From the NCBI GenBank assembly GCA_907165275.2, contig OU015664.1:10936001-11000000 (forward strand): 64,000 nucleotides of DNA, written 5' to 3'. A program made the translations under genes and the position numbers. The DNA comes from Zygaena filipendulae (lineage: Eukaryota; Arthropoda; Insecta; Lepidoptera; Zygaenidae). The notes beneath the pieces were generated by a model that saw only the letters and a list, made by a program, of their open reading frames with translations, did no database searches and had not been told where the DNA came from. Every line of letters starts with the position of its first letter. Position 1 is the stretch's first letter. This document shows positions 54,143-64,000 of the stretch, one piece after another.

Positions 54143-54576
54143 ATAGAGTCACAGTGGCATTCTCTGCCAGTCTTCTGACTTGTTTAGATAATTTATTAGT
54201 ATAATAATACATGTATATATTCGAATATGTACAAATTTTAATACGAGTTTCCCATGTGAACTCTGCAAAATCCCTTCATAACTGACTTCTACTCTCTATA
54301 AACTACCTGCCTGCCTTTCAGCCTTGTAGGGCACGTAGTTTTAAAGATTTTGTGTTTAGCCTTTCCCTGTTATAAATACCTACAGATTATAAGTTTTCCT
54401 TAATTAGGAATGTATATAGCTCCATCGGATTGGGTAGTTTTGAAAACAATCCTATTCTATTAACATTTAAAATATAACTTATAAATAATCTATAGTTTAT
54501 TTATATTTATTGGAGATCAGTTTTTTGCTAGTGCAGTAGAAAGCACAATTGTGACTCTACCTTTAGTAATAATATA

Positions 54577-54744
54577 ATATAGAAAGTAACTCGGATCTAT
54601 CTGTTAACCTAACGTATTTACTACTCAACCGATCAGCATTTATGTTTGCACACACGCACAGAGAAGGACATAGGGTACTTTTTGTACCGGAATTCCCACG
54701 GAAACTCCGAAATTAACGCAGCTGAAACCGCAGGGAACAGTTGG
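54577..54744 (+). mobile_element. Helitron-like element Hel-40
   Basis: GAGAAGGACATAGGGTACTTT ... (in parts) TTAACGCAGCTGAAACCGCAG GGAACAGTTGG; tip eroded. Confidence 0.6.
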
Positions 54745-55042
54745 TCTTGTATTTACATGACTGTCTAGGTCTTCTGTCAGGAGATGTACCTAATCTATCA
54801 CTTGCAGAGTATCGACCACCGTACGTGAGCAATGTAACAATAAAATTCGGGTCCGGTCGCCATGACAACGGACAGGACCGGACCTTGGACCCCGGACCCG
54901 AGACGGGAACGCGACGATTACCCTTCGATGCCGACTCCCGTAATTCCATTATGCAAATCAACATTGAGTTATTATTTCATTCTCCAACTAGCAAGGGGCC
55001 GTAGAAAATGTTTATTTGCTTCAAATAATATTAGGTATATTA
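54745..55042. other. GC-rich unassigned stretch
   Basis: 54850-54950 is GC-rich (GGACCGGACCTTGGACCCCG) and open in several frames. No motif or splice logic found. Confidence 0.4.
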
Positions 55043-55253
55043 CTAGCTGTGCCCCGCGGTTTCACCCGCGGTAATTTCGGAGTTCTCGCGGGAATTCCGG
55101 GATAAAAAGTCCTTCTCTGTACCCCTGACAACGTGCATGCCTTTCATCTACATCCGTTTAGCTGTTTTTGCGTGATTGAGTAACAAACATCCAAACATCC
55201 AAACATCTAAACATCCAAACATCCACACTTGTACATTTATAATATGAGTAGGA
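55043..55253 (-). mobile_element. Helitron-like element Hel-41
   Basis: A|CTAGCTGTGCCCCGCGGTTT ... AAACATCC repeated five times ... TTTATAATATGAGTAGGA|T. Confidence 0.85.
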
Positions 55254-55324
55254 TCTATGATGTATGTAGTAAGTAGGTGGAGAAGAAGTTTTGTATTTTT
55301 GGCCATCTTTACTAATATGTATTA

Positions 55325-55534
55325 CTAGCTGTGCCCCGCGGTTTCACCCGCGTTGGTTACGGAATTCCCGCAGGAACTCCCTTTAGGGGGATGAAAAATA
55401 GATGTTGTCCGATTCTCAGACATACAAAATTTCATCAAAATTTCATATGCATACAAAATTTCATAAAAATCGGTCAAGCCGTTTCGGAGGAGTATGGGAA
55501 CGAACATTGTGACACGAGAATTTTATATATTAGA
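55325..55534 (-). mobile_element. Helitron-like element Hel-42
   Basis: A|CTAGCTGTGCCCCGCGGTTT ... TTTAGGGGGATGAAAAATAG ... ACAAAATTTCATAAAAATCGG ... ATATATTAGA|T. Confidence 0.75.
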
Positions 55535-55715
55535 TAAATGCGAAAGTGAGTTTGTTTATTTGTTACGCTTTCACGCCTTAACGGTTCAACCGATCATTAC
55601 GAAATTTTGTATGCACGTTGAGAGGGCTACAGAGAAGGACATAGGGTACTTTTATCCCGGAATTCCAGCGGGAACTCCGAAAATATCGTGGATGAAGCTG
55701 TGGGGAACTGCTAGT
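55535..55715 (+). mobile_element. Helitron-like element Hel-43
   Basis: Abuts Hel-42 5' end to 5' end. AAATGCGAAAGTGAG ... CGTGGATGAAGCTGTGGGGAACTGCTAG|T; hairpin decayed. Confidence 0.7.
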
Positions 55716-56177
55716 TTAAAAAATAATTTTATTGTATTGCGTTTATGCGACTTACGAAATTAATAGTTATATTTTTAGTGTAGATACTCATATTTAATTT
55801 TTAAAGCAGGCACCTAAGTACAGAACTATTTCATATTTTACCAGCTTGGCTACACTTGCGTACCCTCTTAGGATTTGGACTACCAACAACCCCAGAATAC
55901 GTGTATCTATGTTTATCCGAGAGATTTCACTGATTTCAGAGATTCTGAACTTTACAACTGACGACACTTCCGTACAAACTTTCATCCCATTTTGGGTATC
56001 CAACTCCTAACGAGGGGTCCTCTTAGAAGTTGAATTTGCCAAAACCCTTTCTAAGTAATTGTCTACAATTCTACATCATTATATGTATAATACAATTTTT
56101 TTTTTTAATAGTTGACAGGCTAGGCGTTTGACGACAGCCCACCGTTGAATAAAGGTGTAGTGGAAAATTGCAAACAC
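55716..56177. other. Spacer, nothing recognised
   Basis: No supported feature. Confidence 0.4.
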
Positions 56178-56181
56178 ACTT

Positions 56182-56416
56182 GGACGCAGATAAGCTATAA
56201 CATGTTAACCCACAAACTTAAGTTATTGATTCAGAACGATTTATTGAGATTTAGGGAACGTTTTTTAATTATGTGTTTACCTTATTGCATTGCTTAAATA
56301 TGTAACTAAATATTGAACATAAAAAATGTTGACACAAAATGGCGCTATACTTTTAAAACACTATTTACTCAAAATTTCTCCAGTGTGGGTTAACACACTA
56401 TTGCTTATCTATGTCC
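56182..56416. mobile_element. Family H MITE, copy 3
   Basis: GGACGCAGATAAGCTATAAC ... ACTATTGCTTATCTATGTCC, with exact 4-bp duplication ACTT at 56178-56181 and 56417-56420. Confidence 0.9.
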
Positions 56417-56420
56417 ACTT

Positions 56421-57049
56421 AGTCTGGAACGGGAACATGGCTTTTAAGTGAAGCTGCCGGAACACAACGTCACAACGTTAAATACTAACGAACTTAGCAC
56501 TTGACGGTTGTAGCTTGAAGCTATAGCTAGCTGGACATTAAAAAGTGCTTTGGAAAATTAAAATAAGATGAAAAATGCATTAAGTTAGGTAAATAAGTGT
56601 TCTAAATCAAAGAGAAATCAATCAGACCGAAGAAGGTTGGAGGGCGACCGAAACCAAATCGTTATCACAAAGATGTGTTGGCAACACAAAGATCCCTCGC
56701 TGCGTCAATTAAGTGCAAACAACAGAAGAGTTCACTGACCAAATATGGTGCCCAAGCAAACACCGGTGGCAGAAATGCTGGTGATCGATTTTCGGTGGTC
56801 CGTGAACTATATAGGTACCGAAAAAGCCCCTATTTTTATCTCAGGGTAGAGTAGGTATAATAAAAGTTAGTGACCCCAGGTCAAAATAAAATGAAAAATG
56901 CATTTATTAAGTTAAATAACCTATACTTACCTAAACCATCAATATCTTCGTTTTTTAAATAAAAATGAATGATTGTATGACTATCATCTATGCGTTTCGA
57001 AACCATTGGTCCGGTTGCGATGAAACTTTGGCGGGTTGTTCTGCCTGCG
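56421..57049. other. Spacer, nothing recognised
   Basis: No supported gene. 56640-56760 is less AT-rich but has no frame of note. Confidence 0.35.
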
Positions 57050-57106
57050 TCCGCAAAGGTTCCTGATCCCAAAACTCACGCGGGTGAAACCGCGGGGCAC
57101 AGCTAG
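57050..57106 (+). mobile_element. Helitron-like 3' end
   Basis: AAACTCACGCGGGTGAAACC GCGGGGCACAGCTAG|T. A second, weaker copy (CCTGCGGGAATTCCGAAACTTACGCAGGTGAATC) is at 57235-57270. Confidence 0.6.
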
Positions 57107-57336
57107 TAGGTATATAAAAATGAATCCCTATTTCCCTTGGTCACGGTATCACGCGTGAATGGCTGGACCAATTTCGCTAATTCTTCTTTTGTTGTGTTTG
57201 TATTTATTGTAAGGAGAAGAAAGAATTTTGGAGTTCCTGCGGGAATTCCGAAACTTACGCAGGTGAATCTCCGAAACGTTTAGAACGATCTTGACGGGAT
57301 TTTTACTGCTAATTAGCCGTTGTTATAAGGAGTAAA

Positions 57337-57415
57337 TAAGGCTAGTTAGAGCATTTACTCTAACTTCCTTTGCTACGGGTGCATGGCGCGCCCGCCCCGC
57401 CTATAATGTCTTCTC
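57337..57415 (-). mobile_element. Family M end fragment
   Basis: GTTAGAGCATTTACTCTAAC and GCGCGCCCGCCCCGCC...CTTCTCTAG are the complement of the M end at 45.35 kb. Confidence 0.55.
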
Positions 57416-57767
57416 TAGTTAATTTGTTTACTTTGTGTATATACCTACCTACTACACATTATTACATCTTATCCATCAATAATTCCGAAGAAGATTTTGC
57501 AGTCTATAGAAGCATAAACTACAGTTTGTTACTATCAGTGAGTATAACAAAAAATAAAATTTATTGTAACTGTACGCGAAAGTTCAATAAAAAGGAAAGC
57601 ATGAAGTTAAAGCACTCAGAAAAGATTAATCATATTACGAAAGCTCCCCGGGGAGCTAATTTAAACAAGAAGTTTTGTTGGTACTCAGCACACAGTACTA
57701 CACAGACACCATATCGTACTTTCGTATCGATACTATGTACCTACCATAAGCAAAAATCCTGCGATCT

Positions 57768-57970
57768 GCGGGGTTAGCCAAGTTGACATTCTACAATCGT
57801 TAACGCATAGAAAACTACAATAGAAATCTTTGATCAGCCAATCAAAACTCTAGCTCTACGTGACCACTTGAAAACTAGAGTTTTGATTGGCTGACCAAGT
57901 GACATGACGATTCGTTTCTTATGTTTTCTATGCGTTAACGATTGTAAAATGTCAACTTGGCTAACCCCGC
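57768..57970. mobile_element. Family K fold-back, copy 1 (compact)
   Basis: GCGGGGTTAGCCAAGTTGAC ... GTCAACTTGGCTAACCCCGC. Arms pair over ~50 bp (ATCGTTAACGCATAGAAAAC) and again inside (CAATCAAAACTCTAG). Confidence 0.85.
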
Positions 57971-58140
57971 TGGCATCAATTAGTGCACACCTCTTCTTAC
58001 ATAGTTTGTTATTTCATATCCATATCAATTTCAGCTTTACGATTAACCTTACATCGAAATTTCAATAGATGTAATTTTTATTTTATATTTGTAAGACTGT
58101 TAAAGAGAATGTGCTATGGATTTCATGGAACCGAGATACT

Positions 58141-59025
58141 TTTTAACCGACTTCCAAAAAGGAGGAGGTTCTATGTTCGATTGTATGTATGTTTTTTTTT
58201 TTTTTTTTTTTTTTTTATGTATGTTCACCGATTACTCGAAGACGGTTGGACCGATTTGAAAAATTCTTTTTTTGTTTGAAAGGGTTTACTCCCAATTAGG
58301 TCCCATTGCCACCAAGTCGGGATCAGATGATGGGATCTTGGAGAAATCGAGGGATCTCTTCAAAAATTATAGGCACACCTATAGCGATTTGGGTATTTTT
58401 GATAGTAAATCGTTCATTTGCTTTTGGAAAGCAAAATTTGAAGAAGTGGAACTGATGATGAAGACCACAGGTGATCATCGGAACAACTCAAAAATAATAC
58501 GTATTTCACGGGTTCCGATTGAAGCGATTTCAAAAATTGTTTTTTTGTTTGAAAGGGGATACTCCTAAATTGATTCCATTGTCACCAAGTCGAGATCTGA
58601 TGATGGGATCTTGGAGTAATCGAGGGAACTCTTCAAAAATTATAGGTACACCTATAGCGATTTTTGTATTTTTTATACTAAATCGTTTCTTTGCTTTCGG
58701 AAAGCAAAATTTGAAGAAGTGGAACTGATGATGAAGACCACAGATGGTCATCGGAACTACTCAATAATGGATATTTCACGGGTTCCGAATCGTTTACTTT
58801 AATATGGTTTCTAAACAATTTATGCCCCTCACAATGTATATGGTGAAGTGAAACTGATGGTGATGTACTAGGAGAACTCCTCAACAATTAACGTCCCTGC
58901 GTCGGGAAAAGCTATATTTTGTAAAAGGTGATGAGCAGTTGACATTAGGCTATTGTAACTTAGAGAAATTATGAACTAGTCACTTAAAAGCGAGAAATAA
59001 ACAAAATTTTAACAAAAAAATTAAA
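58141..59025. repeat. Repeat with two 272-bp tandem units
   Basis: Starts TTTAACCGACTTCCAAAAAGG, then T26 at 58191-58216, then two units (58254-58525, 58526-58797): CCATTGCCACCAAGTCGGGAT..., AATCGAGGGA, AAGCAAAATTTGAAGAAGTG, CATCGGAACA, TTTCACGGGTTCCGA. AACCGACTTCCAAAAAC recurs at 59026. Frames in it are repeat-derived. Confidence 0.75.
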
Positions 59026-59047
59026 ACCGACTTCCAAAAACACAAAA

Positions 59048-59380
59048 CTAAAAACCTAAAAATAAAAAACTAAAAATAACAAAATACCGATTTAATCCAA
59101 AAGACAAAAACACACGTAATATTATTATTGGTTTGTGCTACCACTGATCGGTGTGAAGTCGGTGACAAGTCAAATATAGAGGGGGAAGATGGGCTAAGTC
59201 GACTCCCGCCACCAGCTCTTCGTGAGCAGAACAACCCAAGTGGGCAGACACTAGCGGGCTTGTCACCGAATTCAAACCGATCAGTGGTAGCACAAACCAA
59301 TAATAATATTACGTGTGTTTTTGTCTTTTGGATTAAATCGGTATTTTGTTATTTTTAGCTTTTTATTTTTAGGTTTTTAG
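59048..59380. mobile_element. Family I fold-back element, complete copy
   Basis: Arms 59048-59171 and 59259-59380 pair with few differences, outer ends CTAAAAACCTAAAAATAAAA and its exact complement. GC-richer centre (GTCGACTCCCGCCACCAGC). Confidence 0.85.
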
Positions 59381-59395
59381 AATATGATTTTGTAA

Positions 59396-59849
59396 TATCA
59401 AGTTAGGATTTTCAAACCAAATATATTTATCGTTTCTGTCTGCTGACGCGATAAGATTTTATCAAAATGACAACAATGTTCGACATAAAATTAATCTTAA
59501 CACAGACGATAGATAATATGTAATATTCTGAATATTAACGACTCGTTCAATCTAAATTATGGAAAAGATAACAATGATGATAGTGAGAGTAGGTATTGTT
59601 GTTTACATAAGTAAGTATGGTCTTGGTACTATAGATGGGCAATCCTTTTTTTATGTCATAGGGGGCCAACAGGTAAGTGGTACACCAACGTAGCCTACAT
59701 CAGCTAATTAGCGGTAAAAGTCCTGTCAAAATCGGTCCAATCGTTTCAGAGATTCGACAAAAAAAAGAATTAGTGAAATTGGTCCAGCCGTTCACGCATG
59801 ATGCCATGACCAAGGGAACATGCTTTTGTGCGAATACTTATATGCGGTA
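59396..59849. other. Spacer, nothing recognised
   Basis: A short Helitron-like word set lies at 59695-59790 (GTCAAAATCGGTCCAATCG). Confidence 0.4.
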
Positions 59850-60083
59850 CTAGTTGTGCCCCGCAGTTTCACCCGCGTTAATTTAAGAGTTCCCGCGGGA
59901 ATTCCGGGATAAAAAGTACACTATGTGTTAATCTGATGTATAAGCTATATATTGTAAAGTTTCATTTAAATCCATCCAGTAGTTTTTGCGTAAAAGAGTA
60001 ACAAACATCCATCCATCTATCCATCCATCCATCCATCCATCCATACATTCTTACAAACTTTCCCGTTTATAATATTAGTAGGA
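59850..60083 (-). mobile_element. Helitron-like element Hel-46
   Basis: CTAGTTGTGCCCCGCAGTTT ... (CATC)n ... TTTATAATATTAGTAGGA|T. Confidence 0.85.
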
Positions 60084-60099
60084 TTTGTAAAAAAACTTA

Positions 60100-60804
60100 C
60101 GGCCGCACTCAGAGTCGTTGTAATGATTACTTAATTTTAAGTAAAAGTCAAAAAAAAAGTCAAAAGTCAAATCCTTTATTCAAATTTGGCCCATAATGTG
60201 GCTCTTTTTGACGTCAATATAACTACAGCTACCATGACAGCACCCATAAAATATCCACCCCTCACAGCTTCCTAGTGCTATGGCTGAAGAGAAGAAGCTG
60301 CGCAACAAACTCTTCAGCAGCACGCTGTCAGTTTAAAGTTACAATATAGATATATCTATAATATAATTAGTGGTAACTCAACTTGCAATTAATTATGTGA
60401 GAACAATGAGCCGCAGCCAGCAATAAACTATCGCACAGATACAGATACATTAGGATTTAAACTAGGATTATCTATAATAGTAGACCAGACATGACCAGCA
60501 CCAACTGACAGCACCCGTTCACGAGTATGACGTGCTCGTAAGCCCCGCCCCGCTCAACCATATTAGAGGGAACCGAGCGACCCGACTCACACGCCACCGC
60601 CAGCGGTACATTTGAGTGAGCATGACATATCTAGTCACTATCGCGTCAATGAAATTGATTCTTAAAGATATTAAAAACAAAATTACCGCAATCAAAGACG
60701 TTCATTAAATTTATGTTCGTTAGCATTCAATTAAATTTAACTTAATTAGTCAAATGCCAATCAACTTAAAATTAAGTAATCAATAAAATGTCTGAGTGCG
60801 GCCG
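60100..60804. mobile_element. Family D MITE, copy 3, split by a LINE
   Basis: CGGCCGCACTCAGAGTCG at the left, GTCTGAGTGCGGCCG at the right, TA flanks. Inner block resumes at about 60655. Confidence 0.75.
60150..60655 (-). mobile_element. 5'-truncated LINE nested in family D
   Basis: Minus strand 3' end: AGCCACATTATGGGCCAAATTTGAATAAAGGATTTGACTTTTGAC (read in parts), shared with 42.57 kb. Upstream GCTGCTGAAGAGTTTGTTGC fits LINE 3' sequence. Limits approximate. Confidence 0.6.
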
Positions 60805-60889
60805 TAAAACAAAGATTCACTACGTGAATGCACTTGTTCACAGCACATTGTTGTCGTTTGTAACATAGATTGTAGAGGTGTTGATCAGC

Positions 60890-60985
60890 CTTTCTAATGT
60901 CCCACTGTTAGGGCACAGGCCTACCCTAACACTGGGGTGCGTGGGCAATAGGCCCCCACACGGACCCACTGTGGTGCGGTGGCTC
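60890..60985 (+). mobile_element. LINE-like fragment
   Basis: CCCACTGTTAGGGCACAGGCCT is a version of the CCCACTGCTGGGCAYAGGCCT word common in lepidopteran repeats. Confidence 0.5.
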
Positions 60986-61146
60986 ACACGATTTCAAATT
61001 GCTTTTTATATAGGTACCTGTTCATATTTCTCTCTACCGTGAAACCCGTGGTAATCGATATTGTGATTTGTTATTCGCACAAGGTCAGAAAAAATCTATG
61101 ACAACGAATCTAGAACTGAACTGTTCGCATCTACGAAGATAATAAT

Positions 61147-61476
61147 GGGCATGATGACAAGGTATAAAACATAAAAATTCTATTTAGTCCGTCAGTTAGA
61201 TAGTAAAAAATTATCGACACGTATATTTTTTGCTTTTTCGAATTATTGAGAAAATACTGAAATAAAACGCATTTAAGTTTAGGAGTGGGAGGTCGCGACG
61301 TCATAACTTGGTAAGCATAAAGTGTAGGTACCCATGTGTGACGTCACACTGAATTTCAACGCAATGTATCTCTATTATTTTTCGATTACGTAAAAAAAGG
61401 AAAAAATAGGTACGTGTCCAATATTTTTCATTAATCTACAAGACGGACTAAAAATTAAATTTTAGTCGTCATGCCC
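61147..61476 (+). mobile_element. Family A MITE, copy 7, diverged
   Basis: GGGCATGATGACAAGG ... TTAGTCGTCATGCCC. One TGACGTCA intact. Confidence 0.75.
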
Positions 61477-61796
61477 ATTGCCCATTCTACCCGGAAATTT
61501 GGAGTCAGTTGAAAGTATTAGCCCCATTATATCTGATAAAATACAGATGCAATAAACCATTTTGAGTATCAGGTATAAGTATACATTATGACTTCGTTCA
61601 TTTGTTGGTGTTGTGGGTTCAGCGAGCGTTCTAAACAAAACAAGCAGTCAGCTCTATATCATCTTTGACAGGTTAACAAAACAATTCGCCTTCCACAAAT
61701 AAATATTAATAAAAGATGGCCGTTATAATACACAGATATACCTAGCTGCTCCCCTCGTGAATTTTGAAATTCCTTTGGCAACTTTCAAAAATAGCT

Positions 61797-61935
61797 AAGA
61801 ATGTATGAATGGAAAACACTTTATGTAGCACCACGCTCAGTAGAAATTAATAACTAAAAACTAATAAAAACAGAAAATTTTAAGTGACTCCAAAGGGCGC
61901 CCTTATAAAGCGATCTCTCACAGGCTACCAGGTGC
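61797..61935 (-). mobile_element. LINE 3' end, (CATT)n tail
   Basis: Plus view GAATGGAAAACACTTTATGTAGCACC ... AAGTGACTCCAAAGGGCGCCC; third copy of the 19.46-kb type. Confidence 0.6.
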
Positions 61936-61948
61936 TGTATAGATATTT

Positions 61949-62295
61949 ACAACGTGTTATTGAATTAACTGAAAACCTGATACACCCCATTTAAAAAAAT
62001 AAACAATAATATGATTAAAATATATTTTATGTCGAAAAAATTATTACTTTAAAAGTTATTCAACATTAGTTTGGAGGTGACCTATCTACAAAATTCCAAG
62101 CGCTACGCCCACGCCTACCGGTTCGAATTTTTTTGCTGCGGGCGACGTACGCACCAAATATTGTATTATAAATAATTTAGACATAGGCTAGTAAAAATTA
62201 AAAAATATAACCTATATTAAAACATAGTGCGATCGATTCTAGTCGATTCTGAACAAACTACTTTCTAGTTTTCAGTTAATTCATTAACACCATGT
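61949..62295 (-). mobile_element. Family B MITE, copy 5, unbroken
   Basis: ACAACGTGTTATTGAATTAA ... TTCATTAACACCATGT. 347 bp; the best copy for reference of the inner sequence in this orientation. Confidence 0.85.
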
Positions 62296-63249
62296 ATATG
62301 ACAGAAAAACAACGTCCCAAGGTAAAGTCATCTCTGAACTTCGTTCAGCGGTTCAGGTAAGTATAATACGTATGTGAACGTACACTGTAAATAAAGGGAC
62401 ATATTGAAGCTCTCAATACATCATCTCTGAGGGCCCACCCTGGGGTCTGATTTGTTTGTCGATGAGTATATGGAACTCTTGTCTGTGTGTCTGAAGATTT
62501 GTGAGGAGTTGTATGTAAGGCCTACTAGTATTTGTTAACCATAGCAATCGGTTCATACCGTATATGTAAAATAAAATAAATCATGTTTTTATGAAGGGAA
62601 TTAAAATAATATAGGTACATTGATAAAATTGTAGTAACAAAACCTAACTATACGCGGGTGAATGACCTTGCGTCAAATACAATTTGCTTGAGACCGATGT
62701 AATTAGACTTTTTACGATCTGCTACCGCGTGTTTATGAATAATATTATTAGTAGATAATCAAGAAAAAAGTGTTATTTTTTTTTAGATATTTAGAACAAG
62801 AATCTAATATTGAATACTCTCCTTAAATAAGTCCTCCATTTTAACTAACACCCTGTATAACATTTTCGGACCAAATTCCGGTTATGCGTCACAATTAAAA
62901 AGAGAGATTGTTGTTACAAAGGTTGAAAATTTATTCATAATCTGCCCACATCAGCGTCAGGTGCGTGTCAAAAAACCATGGAAGGATTAAATATACTGGC
63001 ATTTCACAAAACGAAACATGTTCAGCTCATAAAAAAATCTTTATTATTTCATAACTCAGATGTTAAGCTGTTGACTAAACTACGCTAAAAATAAACTGAA
63101 AAAGAAAAAAAAAATGCGTGAGTGTTGGAACACTTGGTTAGAACGAATTTTCTGCGCCTCGTAGTTTCCGAGATGTAAGCTTTCGAAAATTTGACTGACA
63201 GGGGACGATAAACGAAGAGTATAACCAACCACAAAAAGGGGTTTTTAAA
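62296..63249. other. Spacer, nothing recognised
   Basis: AACACCCTGTATAAC near 62849 is a common repeat word. No supported gene. Confidence 0.4.
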
Positions 63250-63414
63250 ATTATTTTCTGTCTGTCTGCCTGTTCGCGATAATCTCCGAATCTACTGAAC
63301 GAATTGTCATGCGGTTTTCACAGGTAGATTAAGCTTAGCCTGGAGCCTTAGGCTTTGTTTTGTTGAAATCGGATGTCGGGAAAAAAGTTGTTGTAAACCG
63401 CGGGGCACAGCTAG
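63250..63414 (+). mobile_element. Helitron-like element Hel-47 (fourth subtype)
   Basis: CTGTCTGTCTGCCTGTTCGCGATAATC ... AAACCGCGGGGCACAGCTAG|T. Confidence 0.65.
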
Positions 63415-63568
63415 TATCAAAATAAATTTGAATAGTACTTTGCTCGATATTTTTAGTCTTTCTAGGTACGTATATCCCTGGTTTGTGGTATGGACGTATA
63501 ATAATACACCATAAATAAAATAAATAAATAAACTTAATCGTACGATAATTCATGTCAAATGTCACTAA

Positions 63569-63719
63569 TCCTCTTAATATTGTAAATGCGAATGTGGGTG
63601 TGTTTGTTTATTTCATCATGAAATGTTGCATACAAAAGGACACAGGAGGTTAGTTTTTATTCCGGAATTCCCACGGCAACGCCGAAATTGGCGCGGGTGA
63701 AACCGCGGGGATCAGCTAG
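63569..63719 (+). mobile_element. Helitron-like element Hel-48
   Basis: A|TCCTCTTAATATTGTAAATG ... GGCGCGGGTGAAACCGCGGGGATCAGCTAG|T. Internally shortened to 151 bp. Confidence 0.8.
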
Positions 63720-64000
63720 TAGCCAAAAAAATGTTAACAATAATAATGGAGAAGGAGATGTTTACCTCCTCAGAAAAAAAAACCAACGCGTTGTGTAAAT
63801 ATTTCTATTAGAATAGAGTGGGTCTGTCGGGTAGTTCGCGCCCGATTGTTCCATTAGGTACACTTTTATAATGGATTTATTGGAATATGCGAGTCGGCGG
63901 ATACAGATGAAAGGAGGAGCGGAAAATTTCATCTAATGCGCAGTAAAATTTTGAGATTATTTATCAAACTCAACTATTTAACTGAGGAATAATCCTTCCT
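63720..64000. other. Right edge, nothing recognised
   Basis: No supported feature. Confidence 0.4.

Noticed and set aside
54741..55004. GC-rich frames on both strands as a host exon
   Set aside because: No conserved motif and no convincing splice sites; open frames follow from base composition.
58272..58568. 98-codon plus-strand frame
   Set aside because: Lies in a 272-bp tandem repeat; the next unit repeats the same peptide pieces in another frame.

Overview
This is a eukaryotic, AT-rich window with very dense interspersed repeats. The repeat vocabulary points to a moth or butterfly: short Helitron-like elements with a GTTTCACCCGCG hairpin end, SINEs with a tRNA-like head, RTE and jockey/CR1-type LINE 3' ends, and the CCGACTTCCAAAAAGGAGGAGG motif. 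Almost none of the open reading frames are genes.

I can reconstruct one host gene. A globin of 194 residues lies on the minus strand in three exons: exon 1 at 43973-44166, exon 2 at 13667-13898 and exon 3 at 10418-10576. Splice sites are canonical. Intron phases are 2 and 0, as in the conserved globin introns B12.2 and G7.0. The product carries the globin-fold Trp, CD1 Phe, distal His and proximal His, and an N-terminal Met-Gly-Cys start that suggests myristoylation and palmitoylation. From what is known of arthropod globins this best fits the membrane-associated globin X-like class (inference). Its first intron is about 30 kb and is filled with transposons, so most of this window is the inside of one gene.

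Layout. 1-1850: decayed Ty3/Gypsy gag-pol on the minus strand, running off the left edge. 1.99-9.9 kb: SINE, MITEs and Helitrons, partly nested. 10.4-44.2 kb: the globin gene. Its 3.1-kb second intron holds Helitrons. Its 30-kb first intron holds Helitrons, at least six copies of a CRE-motif MITE, a 567-bp near-perfect palindrome, several three-deep nests, a young LTR element with identical 809-bp LTRs (32027-34879) and an RTE LINE fragment. 44.2-64 kb: region upstream of the globin, with the same repeat families and no gene that I can recognise.

Family names used here. Hel: Helitron-like, 5'-TC...CTAG-3', inserted mostly between A and T, with a CCGCGG-GTGAAA-CCGCGG type hairpin near the 3' end. 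A: MITE with GGGATGTTGACTA-type ends and paired TGACGTCA. A': a diverged relative of A. B: MITE with ACAACGTGTTAATGAATTAA ends and TA target duplication. D: CGGCCGCACTCAGAGTCGAC ends. E, F, G, L, N, P, Q: single elements defined by inverted repeats. H: GGACGCAGATAAGCAATAA ends with 4-bp target duplications. J: hAT-like with 8-bp target duplications. I, K: fold-back elements. M: a longer repeat present in both orientations.

Method limits: everything was read by eye. Splice structure, target duplications and LTR identity were checked base by base; the edges of old repeats are approximate.
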